Source: Neocallimastix lanati (nom. inval.) (Eukaryota > Neocallimastigomycota > Neocallimastigomycetes > Neocallimastigales > Neocallimastigaceae). From it: 64,000 bases of DNA. The notes under the pieces are model-generated. The model saw only the letters and a list, made by a program, of their open reading frames with translations, made no database searches and was not told the DNA's origin. Shown here piece after piece: positions 12,701 through 27,700 of the stretch. The translations under genes were made by a program, and so were the position numbers. Every line of letters starts with the position of its first letter. Position 1 is the stretch's first letter. The stretch covers positions 714,501 through 778,500 of the forward strand of contig JACVTC010000045.1 of the NCBI GenBank assembly GCA_016946835.1. The letters are read 5' to 3'.

Positions 12701-15700
12701 GATAATGGTAAAAAGTTGATTTCCTGTGGTGTTACCGGAACGGATAAAAAACATACCTGTTCCGTCAAAGAAATTAGTCCTACTGGAGAAAATCAAAAAT
12801 ACTATCTGAATGGAGATTCAGATGCGGATAATCCAATAATTACCAGTATTAAGGATGTGGATGCAGCTGCTACTAAGAAAAAGAGAGCCGACACCTTTAA
12901 ATGGGCTTCAATGACAGATAAACCTAAAGCGGATGACATTTTCATTAATGGAAATGTGAACACTGATGGTAAATATGGTTTAATTTTATGTAGTGAAAAT
13001 GACTGTATGGAAATTGAGAAAACGGCAAATGGAAATTACTATATTGATATTAATAATGGAAAAGTTATTCAATGTGGTCTAACATCATCATCATGTGTGT
13101 ATGAAACAGTTAGTTATAATAGTAAACTTCCAACAGGAGAGGAGAAAGACGTAAAATATAATTTTGTTATTGATAAATCAACTGCTCAAATAATGACAAC
13201 TGGTTCAGGAACACTCGTCATTTGCACAAGTGAAGATGAGGATAAATGGACCTGTGAATCTAAATCGGGAGGTAATACTTACTATATAAATAGCTTCACT
13301 TCCAAAGAATTATTAGTCGCTACTGGAAATACTTACACAATCAAAACAGCAAAAGATATGGGTGAAAATGGTTACTTTATTAATGGTGATGATGATGTTT
13401 ATCAATGTGATGGTAGTGAATGTAAAGCACTAATTGAAACTTCATATTTAGAAAAATGTAAAAGTGGTGAAAACGGCTCAATGACAAAATCTGGAGAAAT
13501 ATGTTTAGAATATACCTCTGATACTGATATGAAATTTGAATCAAGAGATAGTAATAAAATATTTATCTTTAATTCCAACAAATTCCCAGGAGCAAACAAT
13601 AAACTTATAATGATTAATGCTTCCGGAAACAAAATTGTTGAAGTTAAGCCAACCTCTGATGCTTATTACTTAATTGGTGAATATTTAACTCCTGTTACTT
13701 CGGGGGAAGAAGGTAATGTTTATAAGTATACTTACTCAGCTACTGCACCTAAAGTTGAAAAATTAAATCCACAGGTTACAACCTACTATCTTAACTCTGA
13801 CGAGTCCACCGTTAAGAATTACCAAAATATTAAATGTGAAAAGTTAGTCGATGAAGAAAAAACAACAGATCCCACGAATCCAAAGTATAAAGTTGAATGT
13901 AAATTATCAAAGAAAAGTGGTGATGATGTATATTGCTTGAAAACTGGAAATACAGGAAAAATTGCACTTAACTCTTGTGAAAAGAATTGTGATGGTACTT
14001 GCTATGAAATTACTCATAAAGCTGGTTACTACCTTCCATATGAAAAGAGTTTCCTTATTAAGTGTGGTTCTGGATGCGAGAAAAATGATAAATTATCAGA
14101 AGGTTATTACAAGAGTGAAGATGCTGCCAATACACTTATTCGTTGTAGTAAAAGTGCAGATGGTTATCGATGTGAATACGAACCTATCATAAATAATGGA
14201 TATTACATAGGAGCTTCAAAGAATTTGATTAAATGTACGGATGGTACCTGCGAAGAAGTGAATGATTCCAGTGGTGGAAGGTTTGTTAGTGCAGAAAATG
14301 GTAAAGCTTTAACATATTGTACTGGACAAAACAAGAATTTAAGTTGTACTTCCGATTCAAAACCCGCTGTAGGTTACTACATAAATGGTAATGCGAAGGT
14401 TAATCCATTAATTAAATGTACATCTGATAACAGTGGAAAAGTTACCTGTTCAGATATAACTATCCCTAATAAGGGTTACTTTATTAATGCAGCATATAAA
14501 TCAACAGCTACTGATGATAAATATTTGATAGATTGTTCAGATGGTAAATCATGCAGCCTTGCTACACCGTTCGTTAAAGGTTATTATGTTAATGGTGAAA
14601 ATAAAAAATTAATTTATTGTAAAACTGTAGATGATTGTTCTGAATATGAAGGAAAAGGTTGGTATTTAAAAGGTGACGTTACAACCTCTCCAATTTATTG
14701 TGATGGAACGTGTTCAAATAAATCTACAGATGAATTGAAAAAAGGATTCTACGTAAATGGTGATACAAATACAAACAAAAAATATCCATTATTCATAAAT
14801 AGTGGTTCATTTACATTATATAAGCCTGAAGATGATAATGATAAATTTACTGGTTGGTATATAAATGCAGGAAGTACCTCAAGTAATGATAAAATATTAG
14901 AATGTGTTGATGGTGTTATTAGACAATGTACCCCAAAAGCTGTTGCTACCGATTGTGTTAATGGTAAATTCTTTGAAAATGGCGGGGTAATAAAATGGTG
15001 TATTAATAATAATGAGGTGAATCTTTTGGCAACAGGTGAAAGTACACGTTATGTCTATGCAAATATTTCATCAAAAAATTTGTTCTCTTGGATATCCGAT
15101 GCGACAGGTTATGTAAAATTTGAAATTAGTGAAAATTATGTTAAACAAAACAAAATTAATGGTTATTCCTATGATAAAGATAATGATCAATTATACTATT
15201 GTAACGGTTTTGGTACTGGTGTTTGTAATTTATTGAAGGCCTCTGAAATTACGCCGGGTTACTATATAAATTATTCTGATAATTCTATAATTATTTGTGG
15301 TAAATATGATGACTCCTTGTGTATAAATGTTAGTAAAGATTCATTAGAGGGAGATGAAGCTTTGAAAAGTTATGATATTGTAATTAATAATGATGGAAAA
15401 TTATATTTAGCACCTGCAAGTACTGTTACTGATCCTATAATTATGAGTAAAGTGACTTCAGAAACTTTATATGCTCTCGAAAATGATAAAACAAAAGAAT
15501 TCCCAAAACCAAAAGGTGAAAGTTATGCAAGATACATTTTAGTAGATGTCAATAAATACTATGTTAAATTCAGAGAAAATATTGAAGAAGTACCTCAATG
15601 TACTGAAAATGAATCAAATGATGATGTAGACGAAAATAAAGTTTGCTTAACTAATGGAAAATTGTATAATGTTAAGACAAAAAAAGCTTTAGGATACACT

Positions 15701-18700
15701 TCCACTACTAACATTCCAGTAAATAGTAGCTATATTAAAAAAGATATTGAATATGATGCAGATACGAATAGTGGTTATTTTGAATATACCGGTGATGGAA
15801 CTAACAATGTTTTGAGTAAGGTATATATTAAAAAAATTGATAATACTCGAACAGAATTCAAGTATGAATGTCCAATAAAGGGAGTTTGTATAAGACGTGA
15901 AAAAGCAAAGGAACCTGTTCTTGGATATTCACTTGAAAATGGTATTCCAACTAGAGTAGTTAGGAATACCTCTAAAAATGATAATTCTAAGGAAGAACCT
16001 AAAAAGTTTATGCCGGGAATTTATATTAAACATGATGGTTCTAAACGTGATACTAAAGAAGTCATTAGTTGTAGTTATAATAGTTTTTTCAATGTTATTT
16101 GTGAAATCATAAATAAGTCCGGTGCTGGTTCCGGTATTAGTGTAAATGAAAAAGGTATTACCGTTAATGGTATACCTAGTAATAATATGTTTGATAAATT
16201 AATAAAAACAAAAGTAAAAAGAAATTCCAAGAGAGGATTATTAGAGAAGAGAGAAACAGATAACGTACTTATTTTAAAAGAATTATCTTCATCTTCATAC
16301 AACGAAGCTACATTCAGTGAGACAACTAATATATTTTTAAATAATGAATTGAAAAAGATTACAAATGAAGTATTAACTAAACTTGAAGAAACAAAAGTCA
16401 CCGGTTATACTTGTAATCAAAATGGTGAATGTATTGAAATTAAAAAAGAAGGAAATAAGAAATACTTTTTAAATACTGCTCAAGACGGAAATTCAAAGAA
16501 TGCAGTGGTGGTTTGTGGAAATATTGAAACAAGTGATAGATGTAGATTTATTGATGCCACTAATGGAAGTGTTTATGAAAACTATGCAGCAACTAGTTCA
16601 GCGGATGCTATTATTACTTGTACCTCAAATGGATGTAGAACAGCATCTGTTGAAAATACTGGAAGTCTTCCAAATTGTAAGAAAAACGCTGTAAATGAAG
16701 TTGAAAAGGAAGCTTCTACAGGAAGTTGTATTCGTGCTGATAATTCAACACCATTACTTGATGGTCAGCATTGTATATTTGAAGGTGTTATATACAAATA
16801 TACAGAATATGAAGAAGTTGGTATAGATAATTGTAAAGCAATTTCTGATTTTGGAATAAAATTGTTTGATGCTACCTACAGAGAAATTTCAATTTCGAAA
16901 GTTGCTGAAAATCATTATGGTGCCGTATTATATAATTGTCCAACAGCAAGTGGAGGATGTTACGTAACCTATGGTTATATTGCGGGCACTGCTACTACAG
17001 CCACATCCTATAGTATTTGTAATAGAGATGGTTGTATTTATAAAAGTGATCTTACTGAATTGAAGGAAAATTGCGCTGAAGCTGGTGAAGGAAGTCTTAT
17101 ATACACTAGTAAAACAATAAAATTATGTAAAACAAATGGTAGTGTTAATACAGTCGGTTATTATCCAGTAGCAATTAGTAGTAATGATAATTTCCCTACC
17201 ACTATATTTGGAGATAGTATTTTAGTAGATATTGAAATATCTTTTAATATAGCAACTTATACATTAGTATTAAATGACGGTTATATTTTATTAGATAATA
17301 AAAATAAAATATTAAATGGTAATACAAGTCCAAGTCCTTCTACAGTAGATATGGAAGGAACTTCAAATGCTTCAATATATAATTGTAGAAGTGCTGACAG
17401 ATTATGTAAAAAAATAGATAACCCCGAGTACGGTTATTATCGTTCTTCCTCATTTTCAACAGATTTGATTACTGTTAAATTAGACAATAAGAATAAAAAA
17501 GCGTCAATAACGCAAAATCAAGATAAAATAACAGTAACTTTAAAAAATGACGATGGTAATATTGATATTAAATTTACTGAAAATAATGAAGAAAATAAAT
17601 ATTATCCAGTAACCAATTTCCCTGGTTACACTTATGGAGTAATTGCTGAAGCTTCGAAATATTCCATTATTCCAATAAAAATAGATAACTATGTATTGCT
17701 TAACACCTATGAGAATAGACTTGCAACAAAGAATGAGGCTCGTGATATGAAGAATCTCTATTTATGTAATTCTTCTGTTGGAAAATGTGCTTCTAGTAAA
17801 ATAGAAGATGGATGGTATGTCAGTGGACAAAATGGATATGAAGCTATTGTTTGTGAAAAAGATAGCTGTTCAATGAAAGAAACTATTAATAGATCATGTA
17901 GTGGAGAAGGTGATTTCATTATTACTGATAACGCTTACAATATTTGTATATTAAAGGATAAAAGTATATCAAAATTCAAACTTTCCGAGAATGCTGGTAA
18001 AGTGTCAGAGTTGACAAGTAATAAGATTGTATTCCCAAATAGTAAGAGTTACATTGTGGTAAATAGTAATTCTGTTAAAGGTATTGGATATCGAGATGCA
18101 GAAAGTGGAACTACTCCAAGTGGTATAACGGTATGTAAATCTTTCTCCAGTACTACTGGTGTTTGTATAAAGAGTGATGGAAAAGTATTGGAAAATGATG
18201 AATACTGTTTATTCGGAACTAAAATTTATGCCAATACGACTGAATCTGGTATTAGCAGTTGTTCACAGAAATTTACGACAGGAGTTAATGTTGAAATGTT
18301 CTATGGAAGTAGATGGGTAAAATCAATTACTACATCTGATCCAAGTACTTTTTATGGAGCTCAACTATTTTACTGTAGCAATGGTGAATGTCGATTGACC
18401 ACTGGTTATAAAAAATTAAGTAAAATATTCAAATGTAATTTTGGTGTATGTGAACAAGCAACTAATACTGGAACTGAAAATGGTGATCTAGTAAGCCAGA
18501 AATTAAAAATCGGAGATACTAATAAATCATTTGAAAAGGATAAATATTATTATATTAGTGGAAGTAATAATTTCCCTGGAGCAGAAAATTATAAATCATT
18601 TATTGTTGAAATGAGTGATACCTATGCAGTACCCTTCGTTGGAAATGGTTATTACTTAATTAGTAGTAGTAAAGATGCAATATTATCAAAAGATCCAAAA

Positions 18701-21700
18701 GATAATGACTTTAATGCTGAAAAAAACAATAAGCTCTATTACTGTAATAACATTGATAATAATTGTATAATTATTGATAAATCATCTGGAAATCTTGTGG
18801 AAAATGTATTTTATAAAAATGCAGCTTCTTCTGATCCATCAAAGAGAGCAATAATTGGATGCTATGGTGAAGGAGATAGTACAAAATGTGAAATCGCTCA
18901 AAATGGAGTTTTATTTGGTGAAGATATAACCAGTTGTGAATATGCTGGTATGTTAATACGTACAACTTCCGAGCCGGATGATAAAGGAGAGAGGACATAT
19001 GGAGAATATAAATTCTGTAAATCAAGACAATCTGCTCCAGTTACTACTGATGTTAATAATTCAAAATATTATATGGTTCAAATTGCGAGAAATGATACCT
19101 TTGCTTCAGTAGCACTTAAAAATGATATTGAGTATGAAACTGTTAAAAGAAATATTATAGTTGAAGTTGGCAACGGTTATATAAGTCAATACGAGAAAGA
19201 AGGTTATATCTTATTTAATCCAACAACAAATGAAATTGTTGAAACGGTAGGAAGTAATAGAGGAGCATTATATAGTTGCAAGAGGTCTAAAAATTATGAA
19301 GGTGCAAATAATTATTCTTATGCATGTGATTTGGTTAATAATATTAATAATGGTTGGTACTTTAATAAAATATATGGTGATAAAAGAGTAATTCGTTGTA
19401 TTGATGGTGCATGTACAATAATTGAAGTTAACGAAAGTGATAAATGCAATAGTAAAGGTTCTTTAATCTATAATAAAGGATTTAAAATATGTCAAACCTT
19501 AAATAAACAAATAGATGTTTCTAATGTAAATGAAAATTACAATGTTGTAATGGAAGTTTCTTTATTAAACGAATTTCCAGGTATGAAAACTAATAATACA
19601 GAAATATTATTGTCTGTAAGTAAAGATAGTGTATATCAAATAAAGATGAAAACTAATGTGGTCGTTAATGATGACAATACCTTAATAAGTAATGCCGAAG
19701 GAAGCCTTTATGAATGTTACAGTGACGGTCATTGTGATATCAACAAAATTCCAAAAGATAATTATTACTTAAAAAGCAATTCTGATGGAAAAGATGTTGA
19801 ATTAATAAAATGTAATGAACGAAAATGTAAAGTTATATCTGATGAAGAAGGAGATGGAAAAGGAAACAAGGAAGGATTTAGAGTTAGTGCAAATGCTAAA
19901 GCACCATTAATACAATGTGTAAAACCGGGATTATTGAATAGTGATGGTACTTTTGTTGCAAGTGGTATTGCAGAATGTAAGGAAAAAGAATTTAAGGAAG
20001 GATGGTTCATTAACTCAGGTTCGGATAGTAATAATTATCCATTAATAGAATGTACAAGAGAGTTTGGATGTATTACTAAAGCTAGTGAGGGTGACGGATG
20101 GTATCTTAATGCAGGTGCAAGTACTATATACTCAAAGATTGGAGGATATTATTATCCTATAATTAAATGTGAAAACGGTAACTGTAATTATATAACTGAA
20201 GAGTTTGAAAAGGAATGTAAGAAAGGAGGATCAATAATCATGCCATCCAATGGAAATTATAAACTTTGTAAAGATGAAGGTAAATTCGTTGAATTTAGTA
20301 AAACTAGTACTATAGAAATTATAAACAATGAAGGAAGTAAGACGGCAGTAGAAACTTTTTCAAATAAAATTGTTAATGCAGGTAATGGATTTTATTATAA
20401 AGGAAATGTCATGTATGAATGCAGCGGTACTTGTTCAGAACTTAATGGTGATGATAAAAATGGAATATATGTATTTGATAAAATATCATCTATTTTAATG
20501 ATGGCAACGTGTAGTGAAGGTAATTGTACTTGGAATAATATTAAAAATGAAGGAAATTACTTCATTGATGATAAAAAGTATTTGGTTACTAACAAAGCAA
20601 CTGGAGTAAGTGAAATTTATGAATGTATAAAGAATTCAGTTTCTAAAAATATTGTATGTGAGGAAGTATTGGAAAATAATAGTCGTGGTTATTTCTTTAA
20701 TAGTGAAATAAGAGATCAAGATGGAAAGCAGGAAGAATTGCTTTATCTTTGTGAAGGTAACAGTTGTGAAGTAGAAGAAAATATACCAAAATGTACTGAA
20801 TTAACGTACAGAAATAACTATTGTTATATCAGCTATCTTAATGAGAAAAATACTGAAGAATATGAAGGAAAAGAACCTATTATTGAGGGAGGAAGTATGT
20901 GTATCGATAAAAATAATTATTACTTCGCAATAAGTGAAATAAATACAGGAATTGATAATAGTAATTGTGTTGCCAAACCAACAGATCAAAACAATTACTA
21001 CTATCAGGTATCTAATGGTTCTGGTGTTACTACAGTATATTTACAAAATAAATATAATACAAGACGAGTATCGATAAACAATTCTGTTATTAATGGTATT
21101 AATAAAAACTCTGTAATAATTACTACAAATAGAAATAGTAACAACGCATTATTATTAGAAGATAACTATAATTATGTGAGTTGTATTAATCAAAAATGTG
21201 AATTAAATAAATTGACAACGTGTTCATATAATTTCCAGACTGAGAAATGTTCTGTTTCTAGTGGAAGTGTAAATCCTGGTCAATTATGTATTTCAAGTGA
21301 AAAACAATTGTACTTTGCTCTAGAAAGATTGACTAGTAGTGGTGGTAAATGTGTTAATCACAATACTGGATGGAGCTATTCATTAGGAAGTGAAACCGTT
21401 GAACCCGACTATTCTATTGGAGATGCTTCAAAAGAGAAATATGATGATATATGGTTTGTTGTCGAAGGAAAAATGTATAAAATTGAAAGAAATAATGATA
21501 TATATTTACAAAAAGAAGGAGTATACTTGATTGATTCTGCAAATAAAAAGGTAGATATCAGTAAAAATGTCGACATCTCAAAGGAGTCACAATTCAACTT
21601 ATATATCTGTAACAGCGCTGGCTGTAAAGTGAAAAATTCATGTAATAATGGTATAAATTATGAATATATTAATGATTCAATTAATGGTAAAGTTATTCAA

Positions 21701-24700
21701 TGCGATCCAAAATCAAATACTATAAACTATATTGACGGTAATGGTTATTACTTAAACAGCGCCTGGGAAGATGTAATTAAATGTACAAAAGGTGTATGTA
21801 TCGAGTATAATAACGACATCGGTATGGAAGGATATTATTATGATGCAGGAAATACTGAAAAAATAATTAAATGTACAAGAAATGGTACAACATTTAAATG
21901 CATAAATGAGGATATTATTTCATGTACATATGTTGCTAAAAGTAATAGATGTTCATCAAGTGTTGATCTTAAAAGAAATAGTTACTGTGTATATATAAAT
22001 AAAGTAAAAGGAAAAATAATTGGTAATCCCGTAATGCTCTATGTTCCAGATTTTATTAAAGCAAATGATGAAGGAAAATGTATTGAAAACGAAGGAACAG
22101 ATGAATATTATTATCACTATAGAAAATCAAGATTCCTTGGAAATGATGAAAGAGATGAAATAATTAAATATTCTAAAGGAGCTATTGTTAGTTTATTTGA
22201 GAAGGACATAGGATATTATATCATAACAACTAATACCAGAAAGGGAATTACTGCAAATACAAATTTGAATCAATCTCGTATGTATGAATGTACACAAAAT
22301 GGATGTACGGAACAACGTAATCCAGAAAATGATCGTATTTACATTAATAAAGCATCAATTGAAAAGTTAGTAAGGTACCATAGTAATGGTAAATACTGGG
22401 AAGTTATGAAACGCCACTGTATTAAAAGTACTGTTAATACTGGTCAATGCGAATTACCAAATTCAGGAATTAAAGAAGGAGATATTATTTATTTATTTGA
22501 AGATGGAGATATTAATCCAAAATTTTTAGCAAGTAAAGTCAGTTTAACTATTAAAAGTACTCTTATAGAAGAAAATAATGATGAAATTGAAAATACGAAA
22601 TATCAATACTTCAATACAGATAAAACAATGTATTTATTAAATAGTAATAATCAATCATTTGATCCTGTAAAAGAAAGTGGAAATTACATGTTTGAAAAAA
22701 GTAGTAATTATCATAACTTGATACCATATAGAAGTACAGTAAATACTACAGATACTACAAGAATTCAAATATATTCTTATGGTGGTAGCTGGAATGTTAA
22801 AAAAGAATTTAAATTTGAAAACTTTGATGAAGGTTACTATTGGAATAAGGCTGATTTAAACGGAGAAGGTATTGTCATTCAAGTAATGAGTGTACCACCA
22901 AAGAAAGAAGTTGAAGAAGAAAATAAATTAAGAAAGAGAGAAGAAGATGAAGAAGAAATAAAATTATTAAGTAAGAGAGAAGATGAAGAAGCTGTAAACA
23001 AATTTAAAGCTGTTCTAAATAAATGTGTAAGTACCAAAAAAGGAGTATGTACTTCAGCCCAGGACGGTAAGAATTTAGGAAAGGGAGATGTTTGTGTAGT
23101 TGTTGATGGTGAATTCCGTGGATTATACCTTGCTATAGATAATATTACAAAGAATAGCAGTAACAGTAACTGTATAAGATATGATAAAGGAAATGGCTAT
23201 TTCTATGTAGCTGGTAAAAATGAATTTAGTGGAGAACCATTAAGAAAATCTGTCAGTAATGCTATTGAATTTGCAGGCCAACCTTTAGTTAAAACAATTA
23301 TTAAGGTAAAGGAAGATTCAATAAATGCGTTTACTGAAAAGAATACATTTGGTTACTATGTAATTGAAAAGAATGAAAAGAAACAATTAAGTTCAACTAC
23401 AACAGTTGATGCCACAGGATATTACTGCGGATGGGAATATGATCCTATTTTAGAAGGAGAAAATGCAGGAAAAGAAAATCCTGAAACGAAACGTTTTGAA
23501 TGCAATCCAGTAAAGGCATCCAATAAGTATTTCTATACTATTAGTGGTGACATTGTATATGCAAAATCTGATAATAAATGGAATGTAGAAACAAAGAGAG
23601 GATATTACTTCTTCAATGAAGAATTTGTAGCCGCAACAGTAACTCAGGATGAAAACGGTAAAGATGAAGCTGATACCATACTTTATAATAGTAGTAATGT
23701 TAATAGACCAGGTACCTACATAAATAGTGCAACTACTACTCCAGTTGTTGTTGAAAACAGTAGTGCTAATAAAAAGTCGATAGTAACTGATTATAAAACA
23801 TGTCAAGTGACCGGTGAAACATGTAAGTCAACGGTTGCGAATGTGGAACTTTCTAATGGTGAAGTATGCTATGCTTCAAATAAGAGTAACTCATTATTCC
23901 TTGTTGTAGTGACTGAAGAAGAAAACGCTGGTAAGAAGTTCAATTGCTACACTGGTAGTGAGAAAGTAAAATATAGATATGTTAATAATATGCTCTATAA
24001 ATTAGACGGACTATCCGTCCAAGAGGTTGTGAAAGGTTACTACATATTAAATAAGAATTGGGAAGAATTTAGTACTACTTATCCTGAAGTTCCACCTTAT
24101 GTATTTAATTGTGATGGAAGCAAATGTGAAGTGGTTAAGGAAAAAATTGATATTAATTCCGATGTTATTGTAAATGCTGCTGGTACTGGAAATAACAAAC
24201 TTTTAAGATATTATCCATCATCACTGAAATTTGTAAATGTATTTAAACCAGGTTATTATTTGGTAAATAGCAACAGTGAAGTTACAAAGATAAGTGGTAA
24301 TAATGATTATGTAAATAGATACTATTTAGATGAAAGTGGAAACTTAACTCAATTACCTGCAACATTTGAATTTAACAATATCTACATTAATAATGCAAAA
24401 GAAGGATCATTAACAAGATACTATTCTGAATTTGAAAGTTCAAAGGTAGCATTAAATACGAAAAAAGGCTATCTTGAATACGAAGGAAAGTCGAATGTTG
24501 ATGATGAAATTAAATATGTATTCATTGATAGGTTATACGTACAAAAGCCTTATCACTTTGAAGAAGTTACCAATGGATTATACGCAATAAAGAATAATTT
24601 GGCATTCGAAAATACTGAATGGACTTCATTGAGTAGTGGATCCGAAATTTGTTACTATGTTAACGGAAGCTGTGATCCTAATAAGTTGAATACCATTAAG

Positions 24701-27700
24701 AAACAGAAATACACTATTAACTACTCCACAAGAAAACCAACAGTAATTGAATACAGTTCAACCACAGGAGATTGGAGAATAGTTGATGAAGATGGAATAT
24801 ACTTCTTCTTTGAAGATGGCTATTCAATTACAGCTACTGACAGAAGAATTGATCGTGTATTTGAAGTACTCGAAGGTGAATCCATAGAAATAACTAATGA
24901 CAAGAATAGATTGGGATATTACAGATTCAATGATTTGACTATTGAAAGTAATGAGAATAAATGGGAAGATGCACAAGTAACTATTGGTACTGTTGTTGAA
25001 AATAAGAGAGTATGTCAATCCTATGAAACTGATGAAATTATAAATACTAGTAAGTTATGTTACAATGAAGTCCTTGGTGTATGTATTCCAAAATTGGATA
25101 TTGAAAATAATAGTGAGGAAAACAACTGTATATTTAGTGATGGTAGAAGTATCTATTACTTCTTAGTCGGTGAAAAATTATACAGTGTAAATGATCAATC
25201 ATTTAGAAATATTAAGAAACCAGGCTTATATATTGTGAATAATCAAAAGAAGATATTTGAAGAGAAATTGGAAACTAAGGCTATTGCTTATAGTTGTGAT
25301 GAAAACAGCTGCAAGAATGAAAATGACTTATCAAGTGGTTATTACTTAAATATGGCTAACGGCGGTATTGACGAACCTGCAATTTTGTATTACAATAAAT
25401 CTAGAAAAACATGGCGTAAAACTACTGATACCGGTATCTACCTATTTAACTCAAAGGGTTATGCCGTTGGAGATGGTGAAGATGTTGCATTTGCTTATGT
25501 AGTTAAAGAGAATGGTAATGAAGTGTACTCTGTTCTTGAAAATAACGAAAATGGAGTCTTCATTAATCAAAGTAGTGAGGATGAAAATATTATTGTTGAA
25601 TTCAATAATCAATGGGAAAAGGCCAAGAAGGTTCCAAGTTGTAAGATCAACAATGGTAAAGTCACTTCTTCTGAAGAAATGAAGGTGGGTGATGTTTGTA
25701 TTGATAACAAGAAAATGGTAGTCATTACAATGGATAATGGAAATAAGAAGAGAGATGATGAATATACCTATGAAGGTATTACTGCAGAAGGAGATGAAGA
25801 GAAGTATGGTTTCAACTCTTCCGATCAACAAATAGTAAAATTGGTTGAAGGAAATATGGTGAAATTAAATGTCAATGGCTACGCAATTATCGATAAAGCA
25901 ACTCACAAGGTATTAGATAGTATTGAACCCATTGAAGCTGATGTTTACAAATGTGTAAATGGAAAATGCAGTGAGGTTGATGTCTCTTCATTTAAGGATA
26001 AATCTCATATTATCAATGCCTTAAGTGAGGATGGTCCATTAGTTCGTTTTGAAGATGGTAAATGGGTTGTTGAAACTGAAGAAGGATACTACTTCTTTAA
26101 ATCTGATTGGAATGCTGTTGGAAATGATGATGTTGTATATGGCGCAGTTGAAGTAGAATTGGATTCCAATGAAAATCCAATTCAACGTGATATTACCAAT
26201 TCAAATGAATTAGGTTTCTATTTGAATAAGGCATCTACTGAAAGTATTATTGTCAATAATGACATAGAGTTCTGGGGAAAAGGAAGTACTTTACACAAAT
26301 GTAACGTTACTGTATCTGAAGAAGGTAATATTTGTCGTACAATGAAAGAAACTAAAGTGGATACATTAAGTGAAGGTGATTACTGTTATGATGGTGAAAA
26401 GATATTCCTACTTACGGCTGAAGCAAGTAGTGAGGTATCAGAAATTAACTGTATATCTGGTAGTGATGAAGAGCCATTGTATGTTACTCCTGATAAAGTA
26501 AGTAATATCAATGAAAATGATGTGGGTACAAAGTTAATACGTTTAACTGATCAAAGTATCAAGGTGGTCTCTCCAGGTATTTATATTATTAATGAAAATG
26601 GAACTTTAATTGATAATAATGGTGAAGAAGGCGAAATTGAAATGCAAATCTATATTTGTGATGAGGAGGATTGCTCAGAGGAATCAAGTATGGGAGAAAA
26701 CATCAAATTCTTAACAGAAGCTGGAGATATATTTGAAATTGATGAAAAGGGTAGATTAGAAAAGGTAGAAAGCGAAGGATTATACTTCTTTAAGGAAAAT
26801 GGTGTAGCATGTACCGCTGAAGGTGATTCTGTTGAAATCATCATAAGATTATCCATTGTTGATACAAAATTAGTGAAGGAAGAAGTTGAATTAGATGAAT
26901 TAGGTATTGGATATTACGTCAATAGTGCCAACCAAAAGACAGTTGGTGAGTATGATGGTGAAAAATGGACTATTAGTGAGATTGATTGTAAGTATGATGA
27001 AGAAACGAATGGATGTACTTCTGAATCTAGTAACTTAGAAATCGGTGAATTCTGCTTAGTCGATGGTAGCATCTATATCGTAAATGAAATTGAAGAAGAG
27101 AAAGAAATATTCAAATGTATTCCAGGAAATGATCAAACTCCACTCTACGTAATGAAGGAAGACTCCAAATTAATGGTTATTAAGGAGAAGAACGTCAGTA
27201 TAGTGGATGATGATGGCTACTATGCTATTAATGCTAATTCCAGAGAAGGTCTTAAGAGTGATTCTGCCACCGTTGCTAAATTCTACAAATGTGAAGCTGG
27301 ATATGAATGTAGTGAATTCAAACCGGAGAAGAGTAGCAACTATCTTAATAAGGCTATCGAAAATAGTAATATAGTGAAGTTTAACGAGAAAGGAAGTCTT
27401 AAGGAAGCTGTCACTCTCGAAAATCGCTGTACAGTCAATAATAATTCATGTACTGCCGAAGAAGGTGAATTGGCTGTTGGAGATATCTGTGTAAATGATA
27501 ATAGTCTTTATCTTATTAAAGAGGATAGTCAATGTGTAATGGCTGAAAGTAATATAGAGACCTATCAATTTGTTAATAATAAGATTTATAGATTAGTCGC
27601 GGATACTGTTGTTCAGAAGTTTGATGGTTACTACTTCATTGATGGTAATAATAGAGCTATTACGAATGTTGAGGATTACAGAAATGCTGATACTGTTGGA